Assembly (NCBI RefSeq): GCF_004310865.1 | Contig: NZ_SIXI01000003.1 | Coordinates: 248,001-312,000, forward strand | Direction: 5' to 3' | Length of the DNA: 64,000 nt | From: Aquabacterium lacunae | GTDB lineage: Bacteria; Pseudomonadota; Gammaproteobacteria; Burkholderiales; Burkholderiaceae_C | Part shown: positions 17,776 through 29,303 of the stretch, in pieces | How the letters are laid out: every line of letters begins with the position of its first letter | Position numbering within the stretch: the first letter of the stretch is position 1 | The notes under the pieces: generated by a model | What the model saw: the letters and a program-made list of their open reading frames with translations, nothing else | What the model was told of the DNA's origin: nothing | Databases searched by the model: none | Program-made: the position numbers and the translations under genes

Positions 17776-18504
17776 TCAGGGCTGCTGCGTGGCCGGTCCC
17801 TCGGGCACCAGCACGCCTTTTTCCAGGTGCACCAGGCGCTCGGCGCGGGCCGCGGCTTTGGGGTCGTGGGTGACCATCACGATGGTCTTGCCCAGTTCGC
17901 GCTGCAGGCGTCCCAGCAGGTTCAGCACGTCTTCGCCCGTCTGGCGGTCGAGGTCGCCGGTGGGCTCGTCGGCCACGATCAGCTGTGGGTCGGTCACCAG
18001 CGCACGCGCGATGGCCACGCGCTGCTGCTGCCCGCCCGACAGCTCGTTGGGCTTGTGGTCGGCACGGTCACTGAGGTGCACCATGGCCAGGGCGGCATCG
18101 ACATGCGCCTGGCGCTCGCGGCGGCTCAGTGTCGTGAGCAGCAAGGGCAACTCCACGTTCTCGAAGGCCGTGAGCACGGGCATCAGGTTGTAGAACTGGA
18201 AGATGAAGCCCACGTGGGCGGCGCGCCAGTCGGCCAGCTGGGCCTCGCTCAGTGTGGCGATGTCGACCCCGCCGATCTCGATGCGGCCACGCGTGGGCTG
18301 GTCGATGCCGGCGATGAGGTTGAGCAGGGTGCTCTTGCCGGAACCGCTGGGTCCCATGAGGGCCACGAACTCTCCGGCCTGCACGTCGAGGTCGATGTGG
18401 TCCAGCACTGTGAGGGTCTGCCCCCCGCGCTGGTAAGCCTTGCCCAGGCCGCGCACACGGATCAGAGGGGCCGCCGAACCGGCCACGGCAACGGGGGTGC
18501 TCAT
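17776..18504 (-). CDS. ABC transporter ATP-binding protein (MacB/LolD type)
   Basis: A 242-residue ATPase with all expected motifs: Walker [10 protein letters not shown] (about 52-60), Q-loop [20 protein letters not shown], signature [15 protein letters not shown], Walker [13 protein letters not shown] and the switch histidine in VMVTHDPK. The ATG at 18504 was chosen over the GTG at 18510 because the GAAGG ribosome site sits 7 nt from the ATG but almost touches the GTG. That ribosome site overlaps the stop of the upstream adaptor gene. It powers the two FtsX-type permeases encoded just downstream. Confidence 0.93.
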   Translation of the reverse strand: MSTPVAVAGSAAPLIRVRGLGKAYQRGGQTLTVLDHIDLDVQAGEFVALMGPSGSGKSTLLNLIAGIDQPTRGRIEIGGVDIATLSEAQLADWRAAHVGFIFQFYNLMPVLTAFENVELPLLLTTLSRRERQAHVDAALAMVHLSDRADHKPNELSGGQQQRVAIARALVTDPQLIVADEPTGDLDRQTGEDVLNLLGRLQRELGKTIVMVTHDPKAAARAERLVHLEKGVLVPEGPATQQP

Positions 18505-18514
18505 GGTCACGCCT

Positions 18515-19789
18515 TCAAGGCTGGCTCAGGCGCACGGCGGCACCATCGTGCAAGGCAGTGCCCGAAGACGGCAAGGCCAGGCGGTCGCCCGCTTTCAGCG
18601 CAGGCTGAGGCCCGCCAGCGGCCAGCCGCAACGCCACCAGCTCACCCAGTGTGCGGCCTGGTGTCACCGGCACGGCCTGCGCAGTGAACCGATCGGTGGT
18701 GCCGGGCACCGCCTGCAGGCGCCACACCCGCGCAGCCGCAGCCTGCCGGTCGATGGCCTGTGCGGGCACGGCCAGCAGCGGTTGCTGGTCGGCCGCCGTG
18801 ATCGGCTGCTTCAGGAAATTCACCTTGGCACTCATCTCGGGCAGGATGCGCGCGTCGAGCTGGTCGAAGCGCACCTTGGTGGTCACCGTGGCCTTGGCAC
18901 GGTCCACCGTGGGCACGATGGCCCCCACCTGCCCCAGAAAGCGCACGCCTGGCAGGGCATCGAGCAACACCTCGACCGGCTGCCCCTGACGCACCTGGGC
19001 CAGACTGCTTTCCGACACGTCGGCCTCGACCTCCAGCGTGCTCAAGTCGGCCATGGTCACCACGGCGCCCTGCGTGCCCGCCGCACTCGACAAGGGCGTG
19101 ATGACATCGCCCACATTGGCGTTCTTGACCAGCACCACGCCGTCAAACGGTGCACGGATCTCGGTGAAACTTCGCGCCACCTCCTGCACCTTCACCTGGG
19201 CCTGCGCCGCCGCCACGGCGGCCTTGGCGGCCACCACCGCCGCCTGCGCCCCCTTGAGGCGAGACTGCACGGCATCGAGGGCCTGGGGCGAGATGAAGCC
19301 CTGGGCCTGCAGGCCCTTGTTGCGCACCAGCTCGGCCTGGGCCAGCAGCTGCTCGACCTCGGCCTGGCGCACCCCGGCCTCGGCCTGGCGCACCCCGGCT
19401 TCGGCTGCCACCAACGAGGCCTGCACGTCACTGGCATCGATGCGGGCCAGCAACTCGCCGGCCTTGACCCGGCTGCCCTCGCGCACATTCAGCTCGACCA
19501 GGCGGCCAGTGGCCTTGGAGGCCACGGCCGCGCGCCGCTGTGCCACCACATAGCCCGAGGCGGTCAGTGCCACATGCTGCTGAGACGCGGTGGCCGTGAC
19601 CACCGACACGGTCTGCACTGTCACGGGGCGAGGGCCCATCCACCAGGCGCCCGCGCCGGCCAGGGCCAGGCCCCCCACGGCCCAGCGCACCCAGGCTCGG
19701 CGGCCAGGGCCACTGCTGCCGCGCTCGATGCGCAGGCTCTGCAAAGGGGCTGCAGAAGGGGTCGAAGGGGACGAGCTGGTTTCGGTCAT
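18515..19789 (-). CDS. efflux periplasmic adaptor (HlyD/MacA-like membrane fusion protein)
   Basis: A 424-residue adaptor. An N-terminal anchor helix lies at about residues 35-52 (WAVGGLALAGAGAWW). The lipoyl halves are at about 75-110 and 180-215 (SGYVVAQRRAAV; IRAPFDGVVLVKNANVGD), separated by a short alpha-hairpin built from AEAGVRQAEAGVRQAE-type repeats. The beta-barrel domain follows (EADVSESSLAQVRQGQPVEV). The ATG at 19789 is used; an upstream GTG is in frame without a ribosome site. It is the first gene of the ABC export operon and should bridge the permeases to an outer-membrane channel encoded elsewhere. Confidence 0.9.
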   Translation of the reverse strand: MTETSSSPSTPSAAPLQSLRIERGSSGPGRRAWVRWAVGGLALAGAGAWWMGPRPVTVQTVSVVTATASQQHVALTASGYVVAQRRAAVASKATGRLVELNVREGSRVKAGELLARIDASDVQASLVAAEAGVRQAEAGVRQAEVEQLLAQAELVRNKGLQAQGFISPQALDAVQSRLKGAQAAVVAAKAAVAAAQAQVKVQEVARSFTEIRAPFDGVVLVKNANVGDVITPLSSAAGTQGAVVTMADLSTLEVEADVSESSLAQVRQGQPVEVLLDALPGVRFLGQVGAIVPTVDRAKATVTTKVRFDQLDARILPEMSAKVNFLKQPITAADQQPLLAVPAQAIDRQAAAARVWRLQAVPGTTDRFTAQAVPVTPGRTLGELVALRLAAGGPQPALKAGDRLALPSSGTALHDGAAVRLSQP

Positions 19790-19890
19790 GGGCACCCACG
19801 CGGGAGGCTGCACACCGGCAGCCCTTGCCCCATTGTCAGCCCTGCCGGGGAACCTGCCGTGACACCCGAGCCCGGGTGTCAGGCATGTGT

Positions 19891-20733
19891 TCAGCGTGCT
19901 GCCGCGTTCAGCAGCGCGCGCGTGTCGATCGCCACGCGGCGGGCGGCGCTGGCGAAGTCATCACCGCTGCTGGCGTACAGCACGGCACGCGAGCTGTTCA
20001 CGATGATCGGGCCTGTGACGGCACCGCCCGCATCGCGCTTGAGGCCCGCCTTCACGGTGGCGTCGGCGTCGCCGCCCTGCGCGCCCACCCCCGGGATCAG
20101 CAGTGGCACCGTGGGCGCCAGTTCGCGCACGCGGGCAATTTCCTGCGGGAAAGTGGCGCCCACCACCAGGCCCATCTGGCCGCTGGTGTTCCAGGGGCCC
20201 TGGGCCTGCGCCGCGATGTGTTCGTACACGCGCGGCTGGCCCAGCACATCGGCCAGGCGCTGGTTCTGCAGGTCAGAGCCGCCGGGGTTGGAGGTGCGGC
20301 ACAGCACGATCACGCCCTTGTCGCTGTACTTCAGGAAGGGCTCGAGCGTGTCAAAGCCCATGAAGGGCGACAGCGTGACCGCATCGGCCTGGTAGCGCAC
20401 GAAGGCTTCGCGGGCGTACTGCTCGGCGGTCGAGCCGATGTCACCGCGCTTGGAATCGAGGATGACCGGCACCTGCGGCGCCACGCGCTGCATGTGGGCC
20501 ATCAGCTTTTCCAGCTGGTCTTCGGCGCGGTGCGCTGCGAAGTAGGCGATCTGCGGTTTGAAGGCGCAGACCAGGTCCTTCGTGGCGTCGACGATGGCGG
20601 CGCAGAAGTCGTAAATGGCATCGCTCTGGCCCTTCCAGGCCCCCGGGAACTTGGAAGGTTCCGGGTCCAGCCCCACGCAGAGCATGGAGTCATGGAGTTG
20701 CTGGGCGTGCTGCAGCTTGGCGAGGAAGTTCAT
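19891..20733 (-). CDS. pyrF: orotidine 5'-phosphate decarboxylase, type 2
   Basis: A 280-residue enzyme that converts OMP to UMP in the last step of pyrimidine synthesis. [13 protein letters not shown] (about 18-30) and [13 protein letters not shown] (about 91-103), with the D-x-K-x-x-D catalytic array, are both present. [14 protein letters not shown] and the phosphate-binding VGATFPQEI and [12 protein letters not shown] segments also fit the type 2 (Mycobacterium/Burkholderia) form. The length agrees with that group. It stands alone between the ABC export operon and a PEP-CTERM gene on the same strand. Confidence 0.95.
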   Translation of the reverse strand: MNFLAKLQHAQQLHDSMLCVGLDPEPSKFPGAWKGQSDAIYDFCAAIVDATKDLVCAFKPQIAYFAAHRAEDQLEKLMAHMQRVAPQVPVILDSKRGDIGSTAEQYAREAFVRYQADAVTLSPFMGFDTLEPFLKYSDKGVIVLCRTSNPGGSDLQNQRLADVLGQPRVYEHIAAQAQGPWNTSGQMGLVVGATFPQEIARVRELAPTVPLLIPGVGAQGGDADATVKAGLKRDAGGAVTGPIIVNSSRAVLYASSGDDFASAARRVAIDTRALLNAAAR

Positions 20734-20756
20734 GGGCCGATTTTAACGGCCCTGTG

Positions 20757-21458
20757 TCATTTGCGCTGCTGCCAGCGGCGGGCTGTGGCGGCCACGACCA
20801 GTCCGACGAGGCCCAGCGCCCACGTGGTGGGTTCCGGCACGGGTGCCAAGGTGCCGTAGATGGGCGACAAGTTCTGCGCCCCGCCGGTGAGCAGGTCAAA
20901 GCGGCCGGTGGCGGCGTAATCGGTGGCCGTGGTCTTGAGGAAAAAGAAGGTCGAACCTGAGCCCGCTGCAATCGGCGTGTCAAACAGGAAATTGATGGCC
21001 CCGCTGGGCTGGGTGCTGGCACTGAACAGCCGCGCTGTCGAAGGCGACACCTGGCCCAGACCGTCCATGCGCCAGTCTGCATCCACCAGCTGGGGCATGC
21101 CGAAATCCACCAGCCGGAAAGCGCTCAGGCCCACGCCCGAGGCATCGCGGCTCACGTTCAGTCGCCAATAGAAATCGAGGGTCCCCGAGGCCGCCTCCCG
21201 CACAACGCGGCTTTGCACGGTGCCCTCCAGGCCTTGAAAGCTGAAAGGGGTGATCTGGTCGGTCAGCACCGTGCCAGCCAATTCGGGTCGCAGGGCCGCG
21301 CTGGTGCCCGGCAGCGCCGTGTCTGCGAACGAGGCGGGTGGGCTGGCGGTCGTGAGCGTCACGGCGCTGGCAGGCATGGCTGCGCCACCAGCGACCAGCC
21401 CTGCAGCCATCAGTTGCAAGGCCGTGCGCGACAAACGAATGTTCAAGAACGGGGTCAT
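20757..21458 (-). CDS. PEP-CTERM sorting domain protein
   Basis: A 233-residue exported protein of unknown role. A signal peptide (cleavage near ASAV, about residue 33) leads into a beta-rich, low-charge body. The C-terminus has the full sorting signal: VPEPTTWALG (about 210-219), a hydrophobic helix and a final basic cluster ARRWQQRK. Such proteins are processed by exosortase and are usually linked to exopolysaccharide or floc formation. No exosortase gene is in the window. The gene is followed by pyrF and preceded by the purB terminator region. Confidence 0.9.
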   Translation of the reverse strand: MTPFLNIRLSRTALQLMAAGLVAGGAAMPASAVTLTTASPPASFADTALPGTSAALRPELAGTVLTDQITPFSFQGLEGTVQSRVVREAASGTLDFYWRLNVSRDASGVGLSAFRLVDFGMPQLVDADWRMDGLGQVSPSTARLFSASTQPSGAINFLFDTPIAAGSGSTFFFLKTTATDYAATGRFDLLTGGAQNLSPIYGTLAPVPEPTTWALGLVGLVVAATARRWQQRK

Positions 21459-21505
21459 GGCATCTCCTGTTTGAAAAAAGCGATGCCACGATTGTTCCGA
21501 GCCCC

Positions 21506-21540
21506 AAAAAAAACGCGCTCCCTAGCGCTAGGGAGCGCGT
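21506..21540 (-). terminator. rho-independent terminator after purB
   Basis: A perfect 28-bp palindrome (21513-21540) is followed on the minus strand by a run of T (21512-21506). It lies 27 nt past the purB stop and closes that gene off from the PEP-CTERM gene. Confidence 0.92.
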
Positions 21541-21567
21541 CGCTTCGAACTAGGGGCCTGCCTGGCG

Positions 21568-23088
<1,521 letters not shown>

Positions 23089-24648
23089 TCAGGCTCGCAC
23101 CTTGTACAAGCCACTGACTTGCTGCAGCGACGATGCCGAAGGGATTTCATCGGGCATGACACTGACGGGCGACACCGCCACAGGCGCGGTATCGCCCTGC
23201 GTGGTGGGCCAGTGTGCCAGCATCACATCAACGTCTACCCGACTCCAGACCTGCAGCGACTGCATGCGCAGCCGCCGGACTTGCACGACGGCCCAAGGCC
23301 AGTAAAGACCAGCGGTCAGGAGCAAGCGAATCGCCAGACGGACATGCAATCGGGTGTATGCCTTGACCGGGATGTCGCTGCGGAAGCGGAAATGCCGATT
23401 GCCGGTCTTGCCCCAGACCAGATTGATCAGGCGGGCCTGGATGAAAGGCACCACCACCACCGCCCAGGCCACGGCCAACAGGCCGACCAACACGGTGAGC
23501 GCCTCCCGGGACACCCCCGGACGACCTGTGGCGCGCCCCACCAGCAAACCCAGGGCCAGCACCAGGGCCCCCAGGCCTGCAAGGGCAGCGAAGACCACGG
23601 CCGACCAAACGATCGACCGATGCCACAAAGCGGAAAAATCAGCCGCGCTGACTTTCCAGAGCATGCGAAACGGCCCCAGTCGAAGATGCGCCTGTCGGTG
23701 GCGGAGCACCGCCCAGGACACCCAGGGCACCGACAAGATCCACGCCGACCAGGCCACGGCGGCTGCCCACCAGGGGACTGGCGCGTCAGGCGCCCAAGCC
23801 AGCGCCGTGAGCGCAGCACCGGCCATGGCCAGCAGCACGCCCCCCATGCTGGCACGATACACCCCAAGCAGCCCCCCCTCCAGCCACAAGCGACGCCCCG
23901 CCCATGTGATCGACACCACCTGCTGCTGCATGCGCAGGTGGATGACGACAGGCCACACCAGCGCGGCCAAGCCCATGGCCAGCCAGCCCGTGCGGGCATC
24001 CTGCAGGGCGGCAGCGCCCACCCCCAGGGCGATCGCCAGGGTCAAGGCGAACCGCGGCCACAACGAAACTGCCTCCAGGCGGTGGTCCAACGCATGGCCC
24101 ACCACCCGCGTGTTGCGCAGAAAAAACTGCTCACGCCGCTGCATCACCCATGGCCAGGCCAGGCCGCCGGTCAGCAACAGCAGCAGCACATGCATGGCCC
24201 ACAGGCGCGCATAGTCGCCCCCTGCCGCATGGAAGCGAACGGGCCACTGCAGCACCACACCTTGCGGCAAGCGCGGCACGTCAGGCAAGGCCGGGGAACG
24301 CAGGGGCGGGTTGGCGCGCGGCAACACGCCCGGCGGCATTTCCTCATTGAACAAGGGCCCGGGCAGGGTGGAACCGATGGGGTGTGGGGCCCGCCACGCC
24401 GTGTCGGCCCGCCTGGAACGACCGGGCTCAGGGGTCAAGGCAGGCCCAGCCACAGCGGTCGGTCGCGAGATGGGGCTGTCCGCCGGGGTCGCAGATGACT
24501 CCGCCGGCGCAACAGATGGCGCAGCAATCGGTACAGCCTGTCGGGCAAATTCGTCTTGCCAGCGGTTGGTCACTTCGCGCATGAAAGCATGCTCAAGTGC
24601 GTCCAGCCGAACTGCCGTGCGTGGCGTGGGGTTGGAGGAATCGGTCAT
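23089..24648 (-). CDS. DUF898-type polytopic membrane protein
   Basis: A 519-residue protein. The first 110 residues are hydrophilic and proline-rich, then about eight hydrophobic helices follow in two halves. Each half has the DUF898 pattern: a short beta opening (VRFHAAGGDYARLW; FRFRSDIPVKAYTRLH), a helix ending in LAWPW or LYWPW, and a basic Q-R-R or V-R-R turn. The family is named for unknown function and is often found beside peptidase genes, which is not the case here. The ATG at 24648 (MTDSSNPTPRT) was chosen; an upstream frame to 24738 would cross the divergent promoter region of the GST gene. Confidence 0.72.
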   Translation of the reverse strand: MTDSSNPTPRTAVRLDALEHAFMREVTNRWQDEFARQAVPIAAPSVAPAESSATPADSPISRPTAVAGPALTPEPGRSRRADTAWRAPHPIGSTLPGPLFNEEMPPGVLPRANPPLRSPALPDVPRLPQGVVLQWPVRFHAAGGDYARLWAMHVLLLLLTGGLAWPWVMQRREQFFLRNTRVVGHALDHRLEAVSLWPRFALTLAIALGVGAAALQDARTGWLAMGLAALVWPVVIHLRMQQQVVSITWAGRRLWLEGGLLGVYRASMGGVLLAMAGAALTALAWAPDAPVPWWAAAVAWSAWILSVPWVSWAVLRHRQAHLRLGPFRMLWKVSAADFSALWHRSIVWSAVVFAALAGLGALVLALGLLVGRATGRPGVSREALTVLVGLLAVAWAVVVVPFIQARLINLVWGKTGNRHFRFRSDIPVKAYTRLHVRLAIRLLLTAGLYWPWAVVQVRRLRMQSLQVWSRVDVDVMLAHWPTTQGDTAPVAVSPVSVMPDEIPSASSLQQVSGLYKVRA

Positions 24649-24793
24649 GACGTGTCGGTGAATGAATGTAACGGACCGATCCACACCACCGGATGAAATG
24701 ACTCCCCCCTCCTTGGGTGATCGACGCACTCGCACCACGCCCCACGAGGGGCTTGGCTAAAATCGGCGTCCAACCCGTTGCACATTCCACCCA

Positions 24794-25414
24794 ATGAAAC
24801 TGATCGGTTCACTCACCAGCCCGTTCGTGCGCAAAGTCCGCGTCGTGCTGGCCGAGAAAAAACTCGACTACAAATTCGAAACGGAAGACGTCTGGTCTGC
24901 CGACACCCGCATCACCGAATCCAACCCGCTGGGCAAGGTGCCCTGCCTGGTGATGGAAGGCGGCGAAGCCGTGTTCGACTCCCGCGTGATCGTGGAATAC
25001 GTCGACACCCTGTCGCCCGTGGGCAAGCTGATCCCGCTGTCGGGCCGCGAGCGTGTCGAGGTCAAGACCTGGGAAGCCCTGGCCGACGGCTTGCTCGACG
25101 CCGCCATCCTGGCACGCATGGAAGCCACCTGGCCCGGCCGCACCGCCGAGCAGCGCAGCCAGGCCTGGATCGACCGCCAGATGGACAAGGTCAACGCCAG
25201 CCTGAAGGCCATGAGCCTGGGCCTGGGCGAACGCGGCTGGTGCTGCGGCATCCACCACACGCTGGCCGACCTGTCGGTGGGCTGCGCCCTGGGTTACCTC
25301 GATTTCCGCTTCCCCGAGATCGACTGGCGCGGCGATCACCCCAACCTGGCCAAGCTGTACGACAAGCTGTCGCAGCGTCCCAGCTTCCAGGACACAGCGC
25401 CACCCAAAGCCTGA
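24794..25414 (+). CDS. glutathione S-transferase family protein
   Basis: A 206-residue cytosolic GST. The thioredoxin-fold half opens with MKLIGSLTSPFVRKVRV, where the serine of SPFVRK is the likely activating residue. The cis-proline is in NPLGKVPCLV and the glutathione-binding acid/serine pair is in FDSRVIVEYVD. The all-helical second domain includes the N-capping motif TLADLSVGCALGY. Divergent from the DUF898 gene and followed by its own terminator. Substrate not predictable. Confidence 0.92.
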   Translation: MKLIGSLTSPFVRKVRVVLAEKKLDYKFETEDVWSADTRITESNPLGKVPCLVMEGGEAVFDSRVIVEYVDTLSPVGKLIPLSGRERVEVKTWEALADGLLDAAILARMEATWPGRTAEQRSQAWIDRQMDKVNASLKAMSLGLGERGWCCGIHHTLADLSVGCALGYLDFRFPEIDWRGDHPNLAKLYDKLSQRPSFQDTAPPKA

Positions 25415-25443
25415 ATCTGAACCAGCGGCCAACGCCACACACC

Positions 25444-25467
25444 AAGCCCCTCACCGAGGGGCTTTTT
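25444..25467 (+). terminator. rho-independent terminator after GST gene
   Basis: A GC-rich 7-bp stem (AAGCCCC/GGGGCTT) is followed by five T residues, 30 nt past the GST stop and just before the convergent glutamate-synthase-like gene. Confidence 0.9.
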
Positions 25468-25485
25468 CATGGGTGACTGGAACGC

Positions 25486-27162
25486 TCAGGTGCGTGGCGT
25501 GTGCGCCTGGGCCGGCAAGGCGAAGGTGTGGGCCTGCGCCAGCATCCAGTACTGTTCGAACACCGGCTGGGGCCAGTCGCAGCCGCCCTGCTCGGCCTGC
25601 AGCAGCTGCCCGGGCTTCACGAAGGTCAGCAAGTTCGACAGCCGGTGCACCACATGCCCGGCACCGCGCCGCACGATGTGGTCGGCCGTGATGTCGTTGG
25701 GATGGTGCAGCCCGGCCGCCTGGATCAGCTCCTGCAAGGCATGCAGGGTGTTGCGGTGGAAGTTGAACACGCGGTCGGCCTTGTCGGGCACCACCAACGC
25801 GCGCTGGCGCATCGGGTCTTGCGTGGTCACACCCGTGGGGCAATGACCCGTGTGGCAGCTCTGCGCCTGGATGCAGCCCAGCGCGAACATGAAGCCCCGC
25901 GCCGAGTTGCACCAGTCGGCACCCAGGGCCATCATGCGGGCGATGTCGAAGGCGCTGACCACCTTGCCGGCACAGCCCAGCTTGATGCGGTGGCGCTCGC
26001 CAATGCCCACCAGGGTGTTGTGCACCAGCAGCAAGCCCTCCTGCAAAGGCGCGCCCACATGGTCGGTGAACTCCAGCGGCGCTGCGCCGGTGCCCCCCTC
26101 GGCCCCATCGACCACGATGAAATCAGGCCACAGGTTGGTGGCCTGCATGGCCTTGACCATGGCGAACCATTCCCAGGGGTGGCCAATGCACAGCTTGAAG
26201 CCCACCGGCTTGCCGCCGCTGAGCTGCCGCAGCTGCTCGATGAACTGCATCATCTCGATGGGCGTGCTGAACGCGCTGTGCGAGGCGGGCGACACGCAGT
26301 CCACCCCCACCGGCACACCCCGCGCCTCGGCAATCTCCGGAGTCACCTTGGGGCCTGGCAGCACCCCGCCATGGCCCGGCTTGGCGCCCTGGCTGAGCTT
26401 GAGCTCGATCATCTTGACCTGGGGCTCGCGTGCATTGACCTTGAACTTCTCGGCATCGAAGCGGCCCTCGGGCGTGCGGCAACCGAAATAGCCCGAGCCG
26501 ATTTCCCAGATCAGGTCACCGCCACCCTCGCGGTGGTAACGGCTGACCGAGCCCTCGCCCGTGTCGTGCGCGAAATGCCCGCGGGCCGCCCCCTTGTTCA
26601 GGGCCAGGATGGCATTGGCGCTCAAGGCACCGAAGCTCATGGCGGAGATGTTGAACAGGCTGGCGCTGTAAGGCTGCGTGCAGCTGCTGCCGCCCGCGCC
26701 GATGGTCACGCGGAAATCGTGCGAGGCCACCTGGCTGGGCGACACCGAATGGCTCAGCCACTCGTAGCCTTCGGCCGTCACATCCTTCTGGGTGCCGAAG
26801 GGGCGCTTGTCGGGCGCCCCCTTGGCGCGCTGATACACCAGCGAGCGCTGCTGGCGTGAGAAAGGCGCCGCCTCGTTGTCACTTTCGATGAAGTACTGGC
26901 GCAGCTCGGGCCGAACGAACTCCAGCAGGTAGCGCAGGTTGCCCAGCACCGGGTAGTTGCGCAACACCGCTTTCTTGGTCTGCAGGAAGTCGCGCAGGCC
27001 CAGCAGCGTGAGTGGCAGGCCGATCACCACCAGCCAGATGCACCAGCCGGTGCTGCCGAACACACCGCACACCACACCGGCGACCAGCACCAGTGCCGAA
27101 GCCCCCCAGGTCAGGAACCGGACCGGCAAGCGGTCGCCCAACGATGCCAATGACCGAGCCAT
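25486..27162 (-). CDS. FMN-binding glutamate synthase family protein, membrane-anchored
   Basis: A 558-residue protein with two N-terminal helices (about 15-35 and 40-58) and then a GltB-type FMN-binding barrel. Landmarks are FNISAMSFGALSANAI, the LSQGAKPGHGGVLPG segment, the FMN phosphate site VDGAEGGTGAAP, and the cysteine cluster C-x5-CHTGHCPTGV for a 3Fe-4S centre. This matches the stand-alone glutamate synthase domain proteins (archaeal-GltB-like) found widely in proteobacteria. It lacks the glutaminase domain of a true GOGAT large subunit, so the reaction is uncertain. Single gene, convergent with the GST gene. Confidence 0.88.
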   Translation of the reverse strand: MARSLASLGDRLPVRFLTWGASALVLVAGVVCGVFGSTGWCIWLVVIGLPLTLLGLRDFLQTKKAVLRNYPVLGNLRYLLEFVRPELRQYFIESDNEAAPFSRQQRSLVYQRAKGAPDKRPFGTQKDVTAEGYEWLSHSVSPSQVASHDFRVTIGAGGSSCTQPYSASLFNISAMSFGALSANAILALNKGAARGHFAHDTGEGSVSRYHREGGGDLIWEIGSGYFGCRTPEGRFDAEKFKVNAREPQVKMIELKLSQGAKPGHGGVLPGPKVTPEIAEARGVPVGVDCVSPASHSAFSTPIEMMQFIEQLRQLSGGKPVGFKLCIGHPWEWFAMVKAMQATNLWPDFIVVDGAEGGTGAAPLEFTDHVGAPLQEGLLLVHNTLVGIGERHRIKLGCAGKVVSAFDIARMMALGADWCNSARGFMFALGCIQAQSCHTGHCPTGVTTQDPMRQRALVVPDKADRVFNFHRNTLHALQELIQAAGLHHPNDITADHIVRRGAGHVVHRLSNLLTFVKPGQLLQAEQGGCDWPQPVFEQYWMLAQAHTFALPAQAHTPRT

Positions 27163-27321
27163 GTGTGCCTCCGTGCGGGCAAGACGCCCCTGCTGTCACT
27201 GTAGACCTGCCCGGGGGCGAGCACCTGGTGAAAAGTGCCTGAAAGCGGCCGCAATGCCAGCGCTCGGGCGCGCTGCCCAGGGTCTGTCAGGCCTCAGGCA
27301 CGCAGTGGTAAACTGCCGCCA

Positions 27322-27374
27322 TAGCGCCGATTTGTCCGGCTTGCGGGCGCTCAAGAAATTCCGCTAAAGAGGGT
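27322..27374 (+). promoter_or_regulatory. SAM-II (SAM-alpha) riboswitch upstream of metX
   Basis: The stem GCGCC (27324-27328) pairs with GGCGC (27346-27350). It encloses the conserved GATTT and TTGC elements, and after an A-rich joining segment comes the hallmark 3' strand GCTAAAGAGGG (27363-27373). The order, spacing and total length of about 50 nt agree with the class II S-adenosylmethionine riboswitch, a pseudoknot that hides the ribosome site when SAM is bound. Its position in front of a methionine synthesis gene fits. Confidence 0.85.
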
Positions 27375-27435
27375 GCTGTGAACGGCCCCTGTTTCGATGC
27401 ATTTCGCGGAATGCGCACGCGGCCGACTTGCCAAC

Positions 27436-28653
27436 ATGACAGCAGCCTCCAACAGCGTCGGGGTGGTCACCCCCCAGTCCATCCAGTTCAATGCACCTCT
27501 GCCCCTCAAAAGCGGCGCGGTGCTCAAGAACTACCACCTCATGTTCGAGACCTACGGTCGGCTCAATGCCGACCGCAGCAACGCCGTGCTGGTGTGCCAT
27601 GCCCTGAATGCCTCGCACCACGTGGCCGGGCTGCACGCCGACGCCAACGGCCAGCCCCTGCCCAAAAGCGAAGGCTGGTGGGACAACCTGATCGGCCCCG
27701 GCAAACCCCTGGACACCGACAAGTTCTTCGTGGTGTGCGTGAACAACCCTGGCTCGTGCTTTGGCTCGACCGGCCCCATGCACGTGAACCCCGACACCGG
27801 CCGCATCTATGGCGCCAGCTTCCCAGTGGTGACCGTGGAAGACTGGGTGAACGCCCAGGCTCGCGTGCTCGATGTGCTGGGCATCGAGCAACTGGCCGCC
27901 GTGGTGGGAGGCAGCCTGGGCGGCATGCAGGCCCTGAGCTGGACGCTGCAGCACCCCGACCGCGTGCGCCACTGTGTGGCCGTGGCCACCGCACCCAACC
28001 TGTCGGCCCAGAACATCGCCTTCAACGAAGTGGCCCGCCGCGCCATCGTCACCGACCCCGATTTCCACAGTGGCAACTTCTACGCCCATGGCGTGGTGCC
28101 GCGCCGCGGTCTGCGCGTGGCCCGCATGATCGGCCACATCACCTACCTGTCGGACGACGTCATGGCCAGCAAGTTCGGCCGTGAACTGGTGGGCCGCGAC
28201 CGGCACGACGAGCCCAACTACTCCACGCAGGACATCGAGTTCCAGGTGGAAAGCTACCTGCGCTACCAGGGCGACAAGTTCAGCGACTACTTCGACGCGA
28301 ACACCTACCTGCTGATCACCCGCGCGCTCGATTACTTCGACCCGGCCCGCGCCCACCAGGGCAACCTGAGCGCCGCCATGGCCAAGGCCCTGGCGAAGTT
28401 CCTGATCGTGAGCTTCACGACCGACTGGCGCTTCTCGCCCGCCCGCTCACGCGAGATCGTCAAGGCCCTGCTCGACAACGGCCGTGACGTGTCGTATGCC
28501 GAGATCGATGCGCCCCATGGCCACGATGCCTTCCTGCTGGACGACGCGCGCTACCACGAGGTCATGCGCGCTTATTTTGATCGCATCGCCAGCGAACTGA
28601 CCACAACTGCACCGAACGCCAGCCCAACCCAGCCCAGCGAGGTGGCGGCATGA
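27436..28653 (+). CDS. metX: homoserine O-acyltransferase
   Basis: A 405-residue alpha/beta hydrolase-fold enzyme that acylates homoserine at the start of methionine synthesis. The signature [15 protein letters not shown] and nucleophile elbow [11 protein letters not shown], with catalytic Ser in the middle, are clear. The late Asp (FTTDWRFSP) and His ([10 protein letters not shown]) complete the triad. The acetyl or succinyl donor cannot be decided by eye. The ATG at 27436 was used; an in-frame ATG at 27397 would add 13 residues and lies closer to the riboswitch, so it is a real alternative. The stop overlaps the start of metW by 4 nt. Confidence 0.95.
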   Translation: MTAASNSVGVVTPQSIQFNAPLPLKSGAVLKNYHLMFETYGRLNADRSNAVLVCHALNASHHVAGLHADANGQPLPKSEGWWDNLIGPGKPLDTDKFFVVCVNNPGSCFGSTGPMHVNPDTGRIYGASFPVVTVEDWVNAQARVLDVLGIEQLAAVVGGSLGGMQALSWTLQHPDRVRHCVAVATAPNLSAQNIAFNEVARRAIVTDPDFHSGNFYAHGVVPRRGLRVARMIGHITYLSDDVMASKFGRELVGRDRHDEPNYSTQDIEFQVESYLRYQGDKFSDYFDANTYLLITRALDYFDPARAHQGNLSAAMAKALAKFLIVSFTTDWRFSPARSREIVKALLDNGRDVSYAEIDAPHGHDAFLLDDARYHEVMRAYFDRIASELTTTAPNASPTQPSEVAA

Positions 28654-29255
28654 TCGAACACAGCAACCCTTTCACCCACCAGGCGCGGCTGGCCCGCATC
28701 GCGGAGCTGGTGCCCGAGGGCTCGCGCGTGCTCGACCTGGGCTGCGGCAACGGTGAACTGCTGGCCCTGTTGCGCGACCAGCGCCACTGCAGCGGCTACG
28801 GCATCGAGATCAATGACACCCACGTGCGCGAATGCGTGCAGCAGGGCGTGAACGTGATCCAGTGCAACCTGGAAGAAGGCCTGGGCCTGTTCGAAGACAA
28901 CAGCTTCGACGTGGTGCTGCAGCTCGACACCCTGCAGAACCTGCGCAATACCGAGGCCATGCTGCGCGAAACCGCCCGCGTCGGCCGCATCGGGGTGGTC
29001 AGCTTCCCCAATTTCGCGCACTGGCCGCACCGCGTGAGCGTGCTCAAAGGCCGCATGCCGGTCAGCAAGAGCCTGCCCTACCAGTGGTACGACACGCCCA
29101 ACATCCGCGTGGCCACCTTCCGCGATTTCGACCAGCTGGCCCGTCAGTGCGGCCTGAAAGTGCTGGAATCGTTCGGCCTGCACGAAGGCCAAGAGATCCG
29201 CCGCTGGCCCAACTTGCGCGCCAGCACGGCCGTGTTCAAGTTCGAGCGCGGCTGA
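28650..29255 (+). CDS. metW: methionine biosynthesis protein MetW
   Basis: A 201-residue class I methyltransferase-fold protein that is co-transcribed with metX in many proteobacteria and is thought to form a complex needed for MetX activity. The SAM-site motif [15 protein letters not shown] (about 27-41) is intact, followed by [35 protein letters not shown] is characteristic of MetW. The ATGA overlap with metX indicates translational coupling. Confidence 0.95.
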   Translation: MIEHSNPFTHQARLARIAELVPEGSRVLDLGCGNGELLALLRDQRHCSGYGIEINDTHVRECVQQGVNVIQCNLEEGLGLFEDNSFDVVLQLDTLQNLRNTEAMLRETARVGRIGVVSFPNFAHWPHRVSVLKGRMPVSKSLPYQWYDTPNIRVATFRDFDQLARQCGLKVLESFGLHEGQEIRRWPNLRASTAVFKFERG

Positions 29256-29303
29256 GTTCGCGCTGAGGCTCGGCGCGACTTGCTGAAAGTTGCACGCAGA
29301 AAA

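Noticed and set aside
27364-28356. Long minus-strand open frame opposite metX
   Set aside because: It mirrors the GC-rich third positions of metX, has low-complexity His/Gly/Val content and no recognisable family.
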